The notes under the pieces: generated by a model
What the model saw: only the letters and a program-made list of their open reading frames with translations
Told to the model about the DNA's origin: nothing
The model's database searches: none
Program-made: the position numbers and the translations under genes
Assembly: GCA_965199975.1 (NCBI GenBank)
Contig: OZ241340.1
Span: 2,108,001 to 2,172,000, forward strand
Source: JASLDZ01 sp965199975
GTDB taxonomy: Bacteria; Pseudomonadota; Alphaproteobacteria; Caulobacterales; Caulobacteraceae
Direction: 5' to 3'
DNA: 64,000 nt
In this document: positions 31,908 through 40,301 of the stretch, in pieces
Layout of the letters: each line of letters starts with the position of its first letter
Numbering within the stretch: position 1 is the first letter of the stretch

Positions 31908-32393
31908 TTACGCCTGCGCCGTGGCTTGGCGCACCTTGCGGGTCAGCGTCAGCGAGCCGCCGCCCTGCTCGATGGCTTCGCGGGCCGAGGCGCTGGCCGA
32001 ATCGACGGTGAGGGTCAGCTTGCCGGCGACCTGGCCTTCGCCCAGCAGGCGCACACCGTCCTTGGCGCGGCGGATCACGCCCGCGGCGATGAGGGCGTCG
32101 GCGTCGATGGCCGCAGTGGCGTCGAGCTTGCCGGCCTCGATCGCCTGGGCGATGCGCCACAGGTTCACTTCCGCATACTCCTTGCGGTTAGGCTTGTTGA
32201 AGCCGCGCTTGGGCATACGCATGTGGAGCGGCATCTGGCCACCCTCGAAGCCGTTGATGCCGTGACCGGTGCGCGAGGTCTGGCCCTTCACGCCGCGGCC
32301 GCCGGTCTTGCCCTTGCCGGAGCCTTCGCCGCGACCGACGCGCATGCGCTTCTTGTGCGAGCCCTCGGCCGGGGCGAGTTCGTTGAGCTTCAT
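31908..32393 (-). CDS. rplO: 50S ribosomal protein L15
   Basis: Protein of 161 aa. It opens MKLNELAPAEGSHKKRMRVG and GSGKGKTGGRGVKGQTSRTG, the glycine-rich N-terminal extension of L15 that reaches into the 50S core. The C-terminus carries an alphaproteobacterial extension. It lies between rpmD and secY. Confidence 0.97.
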   Translation of the reverse strand: MKLNELAPAEGSHKKRMRVGRGEGSGKGKTGGRGVKGQTSRTGHGINGFEGGQMPLHMRMPKRGFNKPNRKEYAEVNLWRIAQAIEAGKLDATAAIDADALIAAGVIRRAKDGVRLLGEGQVAGKLTLTVDSASASAREAIEQGGGSLTLTRKVRQATAQA

Positions 32394-32462
32394 GGCCTTC
32401 TCCTTCGGAGGTTGCGCCCGGCGGACGGCCGGACTCGGCGGATGGATCGAGAGTGGAAGCGC

Positions 32463-32648
32463 TTAGGTCTTCGGCTCCACCACGGCCACCATGTGGGCGA
32501 CCTTGGCGATGGCGCCGCGGATGGCTGGGGTGTCCTCAAGCGTGGCCTCGCGGCCGATGCGGTTGAGGCCCAGGCCCTTCAGCGTGGCCCGCTGATGGGC
32601 GGGGCGCCGGATCGGGCTGGCGATCTGGCGGATGGTGACGGTCGCCAT
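32463..32648 (-). CDS. rpmD: 50S ribosomal protein L30
   Basis: Protein of 61 aa. TVTIRQIASPIRRPAHQRATL and LKGLGLNRIGREATLEDTPAI are the L30 core. It starts 5 bp after the rpsE stop, so the two are co-translated. Confidence 0.97.
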   Translation of the reverse strand: MATVTIRQIASPIRRPAHQRATLKGLGLNRIGREATLEDTPAIRGAIAKVAHMVAVVEPKT

Positions 32649-32653
32649 GGCTC

Positions 32654-33232
32654 TCAGGCCTCGATCGAGGAAGGATCGCCCGCGCCGTCGCTGCGCGAGC
32701 CGATGATGTCGCTGACCTTCTTGCCCCGCTTGGAGGCGATCTGGCGCGGCGAGTTTTGCTCCTTCAGCGCGTCGAAGGTGGCGCGGATCATGTTGTAGGG
32801 GTTGGACGAGCCGATCGACTTGGCCACCACGTCCTGAACGCCCAGCGTCTCGAGGACAGCGCGCATGGGGCCGCCCGCGATCACGCCGGTGCCGGGAGCG
32901 GCGGCGCGCAGCATCACCTTGCCCGCGCCGTGACGGCCGCGGCCGTCGTGATGCAAGGTGCGGCCCTCGCGCAGGGGCACGCGGATCATGGTCTTCTTGG
33001 CCTCTTCGGTGGCCTTGCGGATGGCTTCCGGCACTTCGCGCGCCTTGCCGTGGCCGAAGCCGACGCGGCCCTTGCCGTCGCCCACGACCATGAGCGCCGC
33101 GAACGAGAACCTGCGGCCACCCTTCACGGTGGCGGCCACGCGGTTGATGTGCACCAGCTTCTCGACGATGTCGCTGTCGCCGTCCTCGCGGGGACGACGG
33201 TCGCGGTTTCCGCCTTCGGGGGGTCGCGCCAT
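32654..33232 (-). CDS. rpsE: 30S ribosomal protein S5
   Basis: Protein of 192 aa. LVHINRVAATVKGGRRFSFAA and VGDGKGRVGFGHGKAREVPEA give the S5 RNA-binding domain, and APGTGVIAGGPMRAVLE the second domain. The first 25 residues are a charged extension (RPPEGGNRDRRPREDGDSD). S5 acts in translational accuracy. Confidence 0.98.
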   Translation of the reverse strand: MARPPEGGNRDRRPREDGDSDIVEKLVHINRVAATVKGGRRFSFAALMVVGDGKGRVGFGHGKAREVPEAIRKATEEAKKTMIRVPLREGRTLHHDGRGRHGAGKVMLRAAAPGTGVIAGGPMRAVLETLGVQDVVAKSIGSSNPYNMIRATFDALKEQNSPRQIASKRGKKVSDIIGSRSDGAGDPSSIEA

Positions 33233-33243
33233 GCTCGTCTACC

Positions 33244-33606
33244 TCAGAAGTTCAGGCCGGCGTCGCGCGCGGCGTCGGCCAGGGCCTTGATGCGGCCGTG
33301 AAAGATGTAGCCGCCGCGGTCGAACACCACCTCAGTGACGCCCGCCGCCTTGGCGCGCTCGGCCACGCGGCGGCCGACGGCCTCCGCAGCGGCCTTGTCC
33401 GCGCCGGCGGCCTTGGCGCCGTCGACCGACTCTAGCGTCGAGGCGGCGGCCAGGGTGACGCCGTTGGAGTCGTCGATGATCTGCGCCGAGATGTGCTTGT
33501 CCGAGCGGTGCACGGACAGACGGGCGCGGCCTTGGGCGACCTGGCGCAGGCGGGTGCGGTTGCGCTGGGCGCGACGCGCGTGAGTTTCGCGAGGGGTGAG
33601 CACCAT
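33244..33606 (-). CDS. rplR: 50S ribosomal protein L18
   Basis: Protein of 120 aa. LSVHRSDKHISAQIIDDSNG and the C-terminal FDRGGYIFHGRIKALADAAR are L18 hallmarks. L18 binds 5S rRNA with L5. It lies 3 bp after rplF and 11 bp before rpsE. Confidence 0.97.
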   Translation of the reverse strand: MVLTPRETHARRAQRNRTRLRQVAQGRARLSVHRSDKHISAQIIDDSNGVTLAAASTLESVDGAKAAGADKAAAEAVGRRVAERAKAAGVTEVVFDRGGYIFHGRIKALADAARDAGLNF

Positions 33607-33609
33607 GGC

Positions 33610-34158
33610 CTACTTCTTCTTGCCTTCCTTGCGGCGAACCTTCTCGCCCTGGTATCGCACACCCTTGCCCTTGTAGGGCTCGGGCGGGCGCACGCGGCGG
33701 ATCTTGGCCGCGATCTCGCCCACCGCCTGCTTGTCCACGCCCGAGATCTTGATCTCGACGGGGCGCGGCACGGCGAAGGTGATGCCTTCCGGCGGCTTGA
33801 TGTCCACGTCGTGGCTGAAGCCGAGCTGCAGCGACAGGTCGCGGCCCTTGAGGGCGGCGCGGTAACCCACGCCCACCAGCTCCAGCGTCTCCTCGTAGCC
33901 CTGAGTCACGCCCACGACCATGTTGTTCACCAACGTGCGCGAGAGGCCCCACATGGCGGCGGCGCGCTGGCTGTCGACGCGAGGCTTCAGAGTCACCTGG
34001 CCGTCGGCCTGGGCGACCTCGATCTCCTCGGGCACGGTGAAGTTCAGCTGGCCCTTGGGCCCCTTCACCGTCACCTCCTGGCCCGTGAGAGTGGCTGTGA
34101 CGCCGGCGGCTATGGCGATCGGCTGCTTGCCGATACGGCTGTTCATCTGCGTGGCCAT
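33610..34158 (-). CDS. rplF: 50S ribosomal protein L6
   Basis: Protein of 182 aa. SRIGKQPIAIAAGV opens the first L6 domain and the C-terminal PEPYKGKGVRYQGEKVRRKE is the universal signature. Starting at the second Met (34146) would give the more usual MNSRIGKQP; neither has a strong ribosome-binding site, so the exact start is open. Confidence 0.97.
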   Translation of the reverse strand: MATQMNSRIGKQPIAIAAGVTATLTGQEVTVKGPKGQLNFTVPEEIEVAQADGQVTLKPRVDSQRAAAMWGLSRTLVNNMVVGVTQGYEETLELVGVGYRAALKGRDLSLQLGFSHDVDIKPPEGITFAVPRPVEIKISGVDKQAVGEIAAKIRRVRPPEPYKGKGVRYQGEKVRRKEGKKK

Positions 34159-34160
34159 GA

Positions 34161-34559
34161 TCAGTACACCCGGCAGAGCACTTCGCCGCCGACGTTCTCG
34201 GTACGGGCTGCGGTATCGCTCATCACGCCCTTGGGCGTGGACAGGATGGAGATGCCCAGGCCGTTACGCACGGGCTTGAGATCGCCGATGGACGAATACA
34301 CACGGCGGCCGGGGGTCGAGACGCGGCTGATCTCGGCGATGACTGGCTGGCCGTCGAAATACTTCAGCTCGATCTCGAATTCGGGGAAAGCTCCCTCGCG
34401 CTCGATCAGGCTGTAGCCGCGGATGTAGCCCTCGCTCTGCAACACGTCGAGCACGCGACGGCGCAGGGTGGAGGCGGGCGTGCGCACGTTGGAACGCTTG
34501 CGCATGGCGGCGTTCTTGATGCGCGCGACCATGTCGCTCAGGGGATCGTTGAAAGACAT
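34161..34559 (-). CDS. rpsH: 30S ribosomal protein S8
   Basis: Protein of 132 aa. It begins FNDPLSDMVARIKNAAMRKR and ends with STPKGVMSDTAARTENVGGEVLCRVY, both standard for S8. S8 binds helix 21 of 16S rRNA and in many bacteria represses the spc operon by binding its mRNA. It lies between rpsN and rplF. Confidence 0.97.
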   Translation of the reverse strand: MSFNDPLSDMVARIKNAAMRKRSNVRTPASTLRRRVLDVLQSEGYIRGYSLIEREGAFPEFEIELKYFDGQPVIAEISRVSTPGRRVYSSIGDLKPVRNGLGISILSTPKGVMSDTAARTENVGGEVLCRVY

Positions 34560-34572
34560 TGTACCCCTCCCC

Positions 34573-34878
34573 TCACCAGCTCGACTTGACCAGGCCGGGG
34601 ACTTGCCCGGCCGAGCCCAGGTCGCGAAGGGCGATGCGGCTCATGTGAAACTTGCGGTAGACGGCGCGCGGACGCCCCGTCACCTCGCAGCGATTACGGT
34701 AACGCACGGGCGACGAGTTGCGCGGCAACTCGGCCAAGCGAAGGCGCGCATCGAACCGCTCCTCGAGCGGGCGCGCGTCATCGTTGGCGATGGCCTTGAG
34801 CATCTCGCGCTTCTCGGCGTACTGCTTAACCAGTTTCGCAACATGCTTGTTGCGGTTAACTGCGGACTGCTTAGCCAT
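34573..34878 (-). CDS. rpsN: 30S ribosomal protein S14
   Basis: Protein of 101 aa, the long zinc-free form: no CxxC pairs, but RYRNRCEVTGRPRAVYRKFHMSRI as in Gram-negative S14. It sits 18 bp after rplE. The C-terminal GQVPGLVKSSW is fully conserved in the family. Confidence 0.97.
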   Translation of the reverse strand: MAKQSAVNRNKHVAKLVKQYAEKREMLKAIANDDARPLEERFDARLRLAELPRNSSPVRYRNRCEVTGRPRAVYRKFHMSRIALRDLGSAGQVPGLVKSSW

Positions 34879-34896
34879 GGTTGTTTTCCTTCCCGC

Positions 34897-35469
34897 TCAG
34901 TTCACGAACGGGAATTTGAATTCGGTGAGAAGCGCCTTGGCTTCCGCGTCGGTCTTGGCGGTGGTGCACACCACGATGTCCATGCCCCACATCTGGTCGA
35001 TCTCATCATAATTGATCTCGGGGAACACGATGTGCTCTTTGAGGCCCATGGCATAGTTGCCGCGACCGTCGAACGCCTTGCCGTTGAGGCCCCGGAAGTC
35101 CTTTACCCGCGGTAGGGCGATGGTGACGAGACGATCGAGGAACTCGTACATGCGCTCCTTGCGCAGCGTCACCTTGGCGCCGATCACCATGCCTTCACGT
35201 AGCTTGAACTGGGCGATGGACTGGCGAGCGCGTGTCGTCACCGGCTTTTGGCCGGCGATGCGCGTCAGATCCTTCACCGCGGCGGCGACCTTCTTGGAGT
35301 CGTTCACCGCTTCGCCGATGCCCATGTTCAGCACGATCTTATCTAGCCTGGGCACCTGCATCTCGTTGGTGTAGCCGAATTTCTCGCGCATGGTGGCGCG
35401 GATCCGGTCTTGATACTCACTCTTGAGGCGCGGCAGGTATGTGTCGGTAGTCTTGGCGGTCTCAGCCAT
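34897..35469 (-). CDS. rplE: 50S ribosomal protein L5
   Basis: Protein of 190 aa from ATG 35469, which overlaps the rplX stop by 8 nt. PRLDKIVLNMGIGEAVNDSK and RDFRGLNGKAFDGRGNYAMG are L5 signatures. L5 binds 5S rRNA. An upstream in-frame Met would add 30 Arg/Pro-rich residues out of another frame, so it is rejected. Confidence 0.97.
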   Translation of the reverse strand: MAETAKTTDTYLPRLKSEYQDRIRATMREKFGYTNEMQVPRLDKIVLNMGIGEAVNDSKKVAAAVKDLTRIAGQKPVTTRARQSIAQFKLREGMVIGAKVTLRKERMYEFLDRLVTIALPRVKDFRGLNGKAFDGRGNYAMGLKEHIVFPEINYDEIDQMWGMDIVVCTTAKTDAEAKALLTEFKFPFVN

Positions 35470-35776
35470 TGATCGTTTCACCCGTGGTCTTGGCGAAGCG
35501 CACCTTCTTGTCGCCTTCCATGCGGAAGCCGACGCGGGTGGCCGCGCCCTTGGAATCAACGATGGCCACGTTGGACACGTGCACCGAGGCTTCCTTGTTC
35601 TTGATGCCGCCCTGCGGGTCGGCTTGCGATGCCTTGGTGTGGCGTTGGACCATGTTCAGGCCCTCCACCACCAAGCGCTCGTCCTTCGGCATCACCGTCA
35701 GCACTTGGCCCTGGCGGCCCTTGTCCTTGCCGGTGAGCAGGACGACACGGTCGCCCTTCTTGATCTTCGCGGCCAT
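35462..35776 (-). CDS. rplX: 50S ribosomal protein L24
   Basis: Protein of 104 aa with the KOW motif near the N-terminus (IKKGDRVVLLTGKDKGRQGQV). It initiates 50S assembly. ATG 35776 overlaps the rplN stop by 1 nt. Confidence 0.97.
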   Translation of the reverse strand: MAAKIKKGDRVVLLTGKDKGRQGQVLTVMPKDERLVVEGLNMVQRHTKASQADPQGGIKNKEASVHVSNVAIVDSKGAATRVGFRMEGDKKVRFAKTTGETING

Positions 35777-36144
35777 CAGATCACCTCCGGGGCCAGGCTG
35801 ATGATCTTCATGTGGTTCTTGGCGCGCAGTTCGCGCGGCACGGGCCCGAAGATGCGGGTGCCGACCGGCTCGTTCTGCTTGTTGACGATCACCGCCGCCG
35901 ACTTGTCGAAGCGGATCGTTGAGCCATCCTTGCGGGCGATGTCCTTGGCGGTGCGCACGACGATGCAGCGCACCACATCGCCCTTCTTCACGCGACCGCG
36001 CGGAATGGCTTCCTTGACTGAGGCGACGATGACGTCGCCCACCGCCGCATAACGGCGCCCGGCTCCACCGAGCACCTTAATGCACATGACCCGGCGGGCG
36101 CCCGAATTATCGGCCACCTCCAGGTTAGTTTGCATCTGGATCAT
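35776..36144 (-). CDS. rplN: 50S ribosomal protein L14
   Basis: Protein of 122 aa. IQMQTNLEVADNSGARRVMC and GTRIFGPVPRELRAKNHMKI frame a textbook L14. It contacts initiation and recycling factors at the subunit interface. First gene of the spc part of the cluster. Confidence 0.98.
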   Translation of the reverse strand: MIQMQTNLEVADNSGARRVMCIKVLGGAGRRYAAVGDVIVASVKEAIPRGRVKKGDVVRCIVVRTAKDIARKDGSTIRFDKSAAVIVNKQNEPVGTRIFGPVPRELRAKNHMKIISLAPEVI

Positions 36145-36167
36145 GGGTCTCTACCTTCCAGACTGAT

Positions 36168-36419
36168 TTACGCGGAGGCCTGGGCGCCGCCCTTGGGCAG
36201 CACTTCCCAGGTCTTCGTCTTCGACTTCGGCGCACACTCGACTATCTGGGCGCGTTCGCCCGTCTTGTAGATGTTGGCCTCGTCGTGGGCGTGGTACTTT
36301 TTCGACCGGCGCACCGGCTTCTTCATGACGGGATGCTGGAACGTACGTTCCACCAGCACCACCACGGTCTTGTCGGTCTTGTCGGAGACCACCAGGCCTT
36401 CGAGAATTCGCTTGGGCAT
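36168..36419 (-). CDS. rpsQ: 30S ribosomal protein S17
   Basis: Protein of 83 aa. RILEGLVVSDKTDKTVVVLVE and the OB-fold core HPVMKKPVRRSKKYHAHDE identify S17. It is last in the S10 part of the cluster, 9 bp after rpmC. Confidence 0.97.
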   Translation of the reverse strand: MPKRILEGLVVSDKTDKTVVVLVERTFQHPVMKKPVRRSKKYHAHDEANIYKTGERAQIVECAPKSKTKTWEVLPKGGAQASA

Positions 36420-36428
36420 GGGGTGTCC

Positions 36429-36623
36429 TTACGCCTGCGCCGACTTGGTGCGCATGACGGTCTTGATGCGGGCGATGTCCTTGCGGACCTGGCTGGCGCG
36501 ATGGGTCTTCTCCATCTGGCCGGTCGCCTGCTGGAAGCGCAGGTTGAACTGCTCCTTCTTGAGGTTGAGCAGGTTGTCGGTCAGCTGGTCGGGGGTGAGC
36601 CCGCGCACGTCGTCGATCTTCAT
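36429..36623 (-). CDS. rpmC: 50S ribosomal protein L29
   Basis: Protein of 64 aa from ATG 36623, which shares its A with the rplP stop (TGATG). The two-helix L29 layout is clear: LTPDQLTDNLLNLKKEQFNLR followed by RKDIARIKTVMRTK. It sits at the tunnel exit next to L23. Confidence 0.96.
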   Translation of the reverse strand: MKIDDVRGLTPDQLTDNLLNLKKEQFNLRFQQATGQMEKTHRASQVRKDIARIKTVMRTKSAQA

Positions 36624-37069
36624 CAGGCGGCCTCCGCCAGGTTGTCGACGACGATGCCGGCGTCGAGGCGGGTGACCACCTTCGTGCGGATCGGCAGCTT
36701 GGCGGCGCCCAGCGCCAACGCGTGGCGCGCCACGTCGTCGGGCACGCCGTCGATCTCGAACATGATCCTGCCCGGCGCCACGCGCGCGGCCCAGTATTCC
36801 ACCGCGCCCTTGCCCTTGCCCATGCGGACTTCGGCCGGCTTGTCGGTCACCGGCAGGTCGGGGAAGATACGGATCCACACCCGGCCCTGGCGCTTCATCT
36901 CGCGGGTGATCGCTCGCCGGCAAGCCTCGATCTGGCGAGCGGTGATCCGCTCGGGCTCCTGCGCCTTGAGGCCGTAGGAGCCGAAGTTCAGCGACGAGCC
37001 GCCCTTGGTGGCGCCATGGATGCGCCCCTTGAACTGCTTGCGGTACTTGGTCTTCTTGGGAAGCAGCAT
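36623..37069 (-). CDS. rplP: 50S ribosomal protein L16
   Basis: Protein of 148 aa; the usual form is about 137, so it has a slightly longer C-terminus (VVTRLDAGIVVDNLAEAA). MLLPKKTKYRKQFKGRIHG and RVWIRIFPDLPVTDKPAEVR are conserved. L16 shapes the A-site region of 50S. Confidence 0.97.
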   Translation of the reverse strand: MLLPKKTKYRKQFKGRIHGATKGGSSLNFGSYGLKAQEPERITARQIEACRRAITREMKRQGRVWIRIFPDLPVTDKPAEVRMGKGKGAVEYWAARVAPGRIMFEIDGVPDDVARHALALGAAKLPIRTKVVTRLDAGIVVDNLAEAA

Positions 37070-37077
37070 GGTCTATC

Positions 37078-37833
37078 TCACGCAGCCGGCTGGTCGCCGG
37101 ACGGGCGACGGTCGCGGCGGGGACCGCGGTCGCGGTCACGGCCTTCGGACGACGACGGACCCTGCGCTTCCAGCGCCCAGCGCGCATCCTGCGCCATCGG
37201 GTTGTGCTCCAGCACCTCGCCTTTGAAGATCCACACCTTCACGCCGATGATGCCGTAGGTCGTCTTGGCCTGGGTGAAGCCGTAGTCCACATCGGCGCGC
37301 AGGGTGTGCAGCGGCACGCGTCCTTCGCGGTACCACTCCATCCGCGCGATCTCGGCCCCGCCCAGGCGGCCCGACACGTTGATGCGGATGCCCTTGGCGC
37401 CCAGGCGCATGGCGCTCTGGATTGAGCGCTTCATGGCGCGTCGGAAGGCGATGCGGCGCTCAAGCTGCTGGGCGATGCTCTCGGCCACCAGCTGGGCGTC
37501 CACCTCGGGCTTGCGCACCTCGACGATGTTGAGGCTCACCTCGCCCTTCACCTTGGCGGCGAGGTCGCGGCGCAGGCTCTCGATGTCGACGCCCTTCTTG
37601 CCGATGATCACGCCCGGGCGCGCGGCGTAGATGGTCACGCGGCAGCGCTTGTGCGGGCGCTCGATGATGATGCGCGATACGCCGGCCTGGTTGAGGCGCT
37701 TCTTCAGCATCAGCCGCAGCTCGATGTCCTCGTGCAGCAGCTTGGCGTAGTCGTGGCCGTCGGCGAACCAACGGCTGTCCCACGTACGGTTGACGCCGAG
37801 GCGCAAACCGATCGGATTGACCTTCTGACCCAT
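37078..37833 (-). CDS. rpsC: 30S ribosomal protein S3
   Basis: Protein of 251 aa from ATG 37833 (MGQKVNPIGLRLG), overlapping the rplV stop by 1 nt. A KH domain (GVIIGKKGVDIESLRRDLA) and the conserved IMGQKVNP-type start are present. The C-terminus has an Arg/Asp/Ser-rich tail (SSSEGRDRDRGPRRDRRPS) longer than in enteric bacteria, as in other Caulobacterales. S3 lines the mRNA entry channel. Confidence 0.97.
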   Translation of the reverse strand: MGQKVNPIGLRLGVNRTWDSRWFADGHDYAKLLHEDIELRLMLKKRLNQAGVSRIIIERPHKRCRVTIYAARPGVIIGKKGVDIESLRRDLAAKVKGEVSLNIVEVRKPEVDAQLVAESIAQQLERRIAFRRAMKRSIQSAMRLGAKGIRINVSGRLGGAEIARMEWYREGRVPLHTLRADVDYGFTQAKTTYGIIGVKVWIFKGEVLEHNPMAQDARWALEAQGPSSSEGRDRDRGPRRDRRPSGDQPAA

Positions 37834-38222
37834 CAGGCAGCCTCCGCTTCCGGACCGAGTTCGCGGACCACGACGGTGATCTCGGCGAACGGCTTCTCGA
37901 TGCGCGAAGCGCGGCCGCGAGCGCGGGCCGAGAAACGCTTCATCACCAAATTCTTGCCCACATAGGCCTCGGACACGACCAAGTTGTCGATGTCCAGGTT
38001 GTGGTTGTTCTCGGCATTGGAGATCGCAGAGTTGAGGCACTTGCGCACGTCCAGCGCGATGCGCTTGCGCGAAAACTCCAGCTCGTTCAGCGCACGCTGC
38101 ACCGGCAGGCCGCGGATCGACTGGGCCAGGAGGCCCAGCTTGCGCGGGGAGATGCGAATGTTGACGACCTTGGCCATGGCCGAGGTCTCGCCGACGCGGC
38201 GACCCTTCGATTGCTTGGCCAT
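37833..38222 (-). CDS. rplV: 50S ribosomal protein L22
   Basis: Protein of 129 aa. VVNIRISPRKLGLLAQSIRG and FSARARGRASRIEKPFAEI are L22 landmarks; the beta-hairpin between them reaches into the exit tunnel. The second Met (MAKVVN, residue 16) could be an alternative start. Confidence 0.97.
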   Translation of the reverse strand: MAKQSKGRRVGETSAMAKVVNIRISPRKLGLLAQSIRGLPVQRALNELEFSRKRIALDVRKCLNSAISNAENNHNLDIDNLVVSEAYVGKNLVMKRFSARARGRASRIEKPFAEITVVVRELGPEAEAA

Positions 38223-38224
38223 GA

Positions 38225-38503
38225 TTACTTCCTCTTCGCCTTCTTGTCGGACGAGTGGCTGTAGAAGGTGCGGGTCGGCGAGAACTCGCCGAGCTTCATG
38301 CCCACCATGTCCTCCGACACCATCACCGGCACGTGCTTAGTCCCGTTGTACACGCCGAAGGTGAGCCCCACGAAGTTGGGCATGATGGTCGAGCGGCGCG
38401 ACCAGGTCTTGATAACGTCCTTGCGGCCGCTGGCGAGGGCCGTGTCCGCCTTGTCGAGCAGGTAGCCGTCGACGAAGGGGCCTTTCCAGATGGAGCGGGT
38501 CAT
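38225..38503 (-). CDS. rpsS: 30S ribosomal protein S19
   Basis: Protein of 92 aa from ATG 38503, overlapping the rplB stop (ATGA). TRSIWKGPFVDGYLL and TIMPNFVGLTFGVYNGTKHV are S19 signatures. It sits in the 30S head next to S13. Confidence 0.98.
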   Translation of the reverse strand: MTRSIWKGPFVDGYLLDKADTALASGRKDVIKTWSRRSTIMPNFVGLTFGVYNGTKHVPVMVSEDMVGMKLGEFSPTRTFYSHSSDKKAKRK

Positions 38504-39342
38504 TAGCGCGAGCCCTTCCGCACGTGGCGGCTGCGGATGATGAACTTGTCGGTCTCTTGGTTGGTCCGCGTCTTGCGGCCCTTGGTCGGCTTGCCCCACG
38601 GTGTGACGGGGTGGCGACCGCCGGAGGTCTTGCCCTCGCCGCCGCCATGCGGGTGGTCCACCGGGTTCATGGCCACGCCGCGCACGTGTGGGCGGAAACC
38701 CATATGGCGCTTGCGCCCGGCCTTGCCGAGGTTCTGGTTCATGTGGTCGGGGTTGGAGACCGCGCCCACCGTGGCCATGCAGGTGTCCATCACTTGGCGC
38801 AGCTCGCCCGAGCCCAGGCGGATCTGTGCATAACCGGCGTCGCGGCCGACCAGCTGGGCGTAGGTCCCGGCCGAACGCGCCATCTGGGCGCCCTTCAACG
38901 GCTTCATCTCGACGTTGTGGATGATGGTGCCGATGGGCATGGCGCGCAGCGGCATGGCGTTGCCAGGCTTCACGTCCACCTTCTCGCCGGCCACGACCTG
39001 GTCGCCGGCGGAGATGCGCTGCGGGGCCAGGATGTAGTTCAGCTCGCCGTCGGCGTACTTGACGAGCGCGATGAAGGCCGAGCGATTGGGGTCGTACTCC
39101 AGCCGCTCCACAGTGCCGACCACATCGAACTTGCGGCGCTTGAAGTCGATCTCGCGGTACAACCGCTTCGCCCCGCCGCCGCGGAAGCGCACGGTGATGC
39201 GGCCGTTGTTGGAACGCCCGCCCTTGCCGGTCAGGCCCGAGACGAGGGACTTCTCGGGGCGGCCCTTGTGCAGCTCGCTCTTGTCCACCAGCACCAGCTG
39301 GCGGCGACCGGGCGAGGTCGGATTGAATGTCTTCAAGGCCAT
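38503..39342 (-). CDS. rplB: 50S ribosomal protein L2
   Basis: Protein of 279 aa. MALKTFNPTSPGRRQLVLVDK begins the protein and GVAMNPVDHPHGGGEGKTSG, near the C-terminus, is the conserved segment close to the peptidyl-transferase centre, including the essential His. Normal length. Confidence 0.98.
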   Translation of the reverse strand: MALKTFNPTSPGRRQLVLVDKSELHKGRPEKSLVSGLTGKGGRSNNGRITVRFRGGGAKRLYREIDFKRRKFDVVGTVERLEYDPNRSAFIALVKYADGELNYILAPQRISAGDQVVAGEKVDVKPGNAMPLRAMPIGTIIHNVEMKPLKGAQMARSAGTYAQLVGRDAGYAQIRLGSGELRQVMDTCMATVGAVSNPDHMNQNLGKAGRKRHMGFRPHVRGVAMNPVDHPHGGGEGKTSGGRHPVTPWGKPTKGRKTRTNQETDKFIIRSRHVRKGSR

Positions 39343-39345
39343 GGC

Positions 39346-39645
39346 TTAGAGACCCGTCGTCACGTCGATGGACTGGCCTTCGACCAGCGTCACGATCGCT
39401 TTCTTGATGTCGGCGCGGCGGCCCTTGATCCCTCGAAAGCGCTTGGTCTTGCCTTCCTGGACCAAGGTGTTGACCTTGGTCACCTGCACGTTGAACAGGG
39501 CCTCGACCGCGGTGGCGATCTCGTCCTTGCTGGCGTCCTTGGCGACCTGGAAGACGACCTTGTTCTGTTCGGAGAGCACGGTCGCCTTCTCGGTGATGTG
39601 GGGGGCTACGATCACGTCGTAGTGGCGGGCGGTGGGGTTGGCCAT
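39346..39645 (-). CDS. rplW: 50S ribosomal protein L23
   Basis: Protein of 99 aa. IVAPHITEKATVLSEQNKVVF and FNVQVTKVNTLVQEGKTKRF match L23, the docking site for trigger factor and SRP. It shares one base with the rplD stop. Confidence 0.97.
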   Translation of the reverse strand: MANPTARHYDVIVAPHITEKATVLSEQNKVVFQVAKDASKDEIATAVEALFNVQVTKVNTLVQEGKTKRFRGIKGRRADIKKAIVTLVEGQSIDVTTGL

Positions 39646-40301
39646 TACGCGGCTTCCTGCACTTGGGCGCCGCCGTCGGTGGAGAAGCGGCGGCTGATCG
39701 CCTCGACCGCGGCGCGGGTCAGCACCAGCTTGTCGCGGCGCAGCACGTCGTAAACGTTGAGGCCGGCGTCGGGCAGCACGTCCACCAGCGGGATGTTGCG
39801 AGCGGCCAGCTTCAGGTTGGCGTCGACCTGCGGGCCGGCGATCACCAGCGCGTTGGTCCAGCCCAGAGTGGCGAAACGGGCGCGCAGGGCGGCGGTCTTG
39901 GGCTCATCCACCGCGGCGGTGTCGACCACTACCAGCGAGCCGGCCAGCGCCTTGGAGGAGAGCGCGTGGCGCAGGGCCATGGCGCGCACCTTCTTGGGCA
40001 GGCTGAATTCATGCGAGCGATTGACCGGGCCGAACACCTTGGCGCCGCCCACGAACTGCGCAGCCTTGCGCGAGCCGTGGCGGGCTCCGCCGGTGCCCTT
40101 CTGCTTGTACATCTTCTTACCGGTGCGGGCGACTTCGTTGCGCGTCTTGATCTTGTGGGTGCCGGCGCGCCGCTTGGCGAGCTGCCACGTCACGCAGCGC
40201 TGCAGAATGTCGCCGCGGATCTCGGTCAGGCCGAAGATCGCGTCGTCGAGCTCTATCTCGCCCGCAGAGCCGGCGTCGAGGTTGGTGACGGTGAGCTTCA
40301 C
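39645..40301 (-). CDS. rplD: 50S ribosomal protein L4
   Basis: Protein of 218 aa from GTG 40301, overlapping the rplC stop (GTGA). KKMYKQKGTGGARHGSRKAA is the L4 loop that lines the exit tunnel. In enteric bacteria L4 represses its own operon; whether that happens here cannot be read from the sequence. Confidence 0.97.
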   Translation of the reverse strand: MKLTVTNLDAGSAGEIELDDAIFGLTEIRGDILQRCVTWQLAKRRAGTHKIKTRNEVARTGKKMYKQKGTGGARHGSRKAAQFVGGAKVFGPVNRSHEFSLPKKVRAMALRHALSSKALAGSLVVVDTAAVDEPKTAALRARFATLGWTNALVIAGPQVDANLKLAARNIPLVDVLPDAGLNVYDVLRRDKLVLTRAAVEAISRRFSTDGGAQVQEAA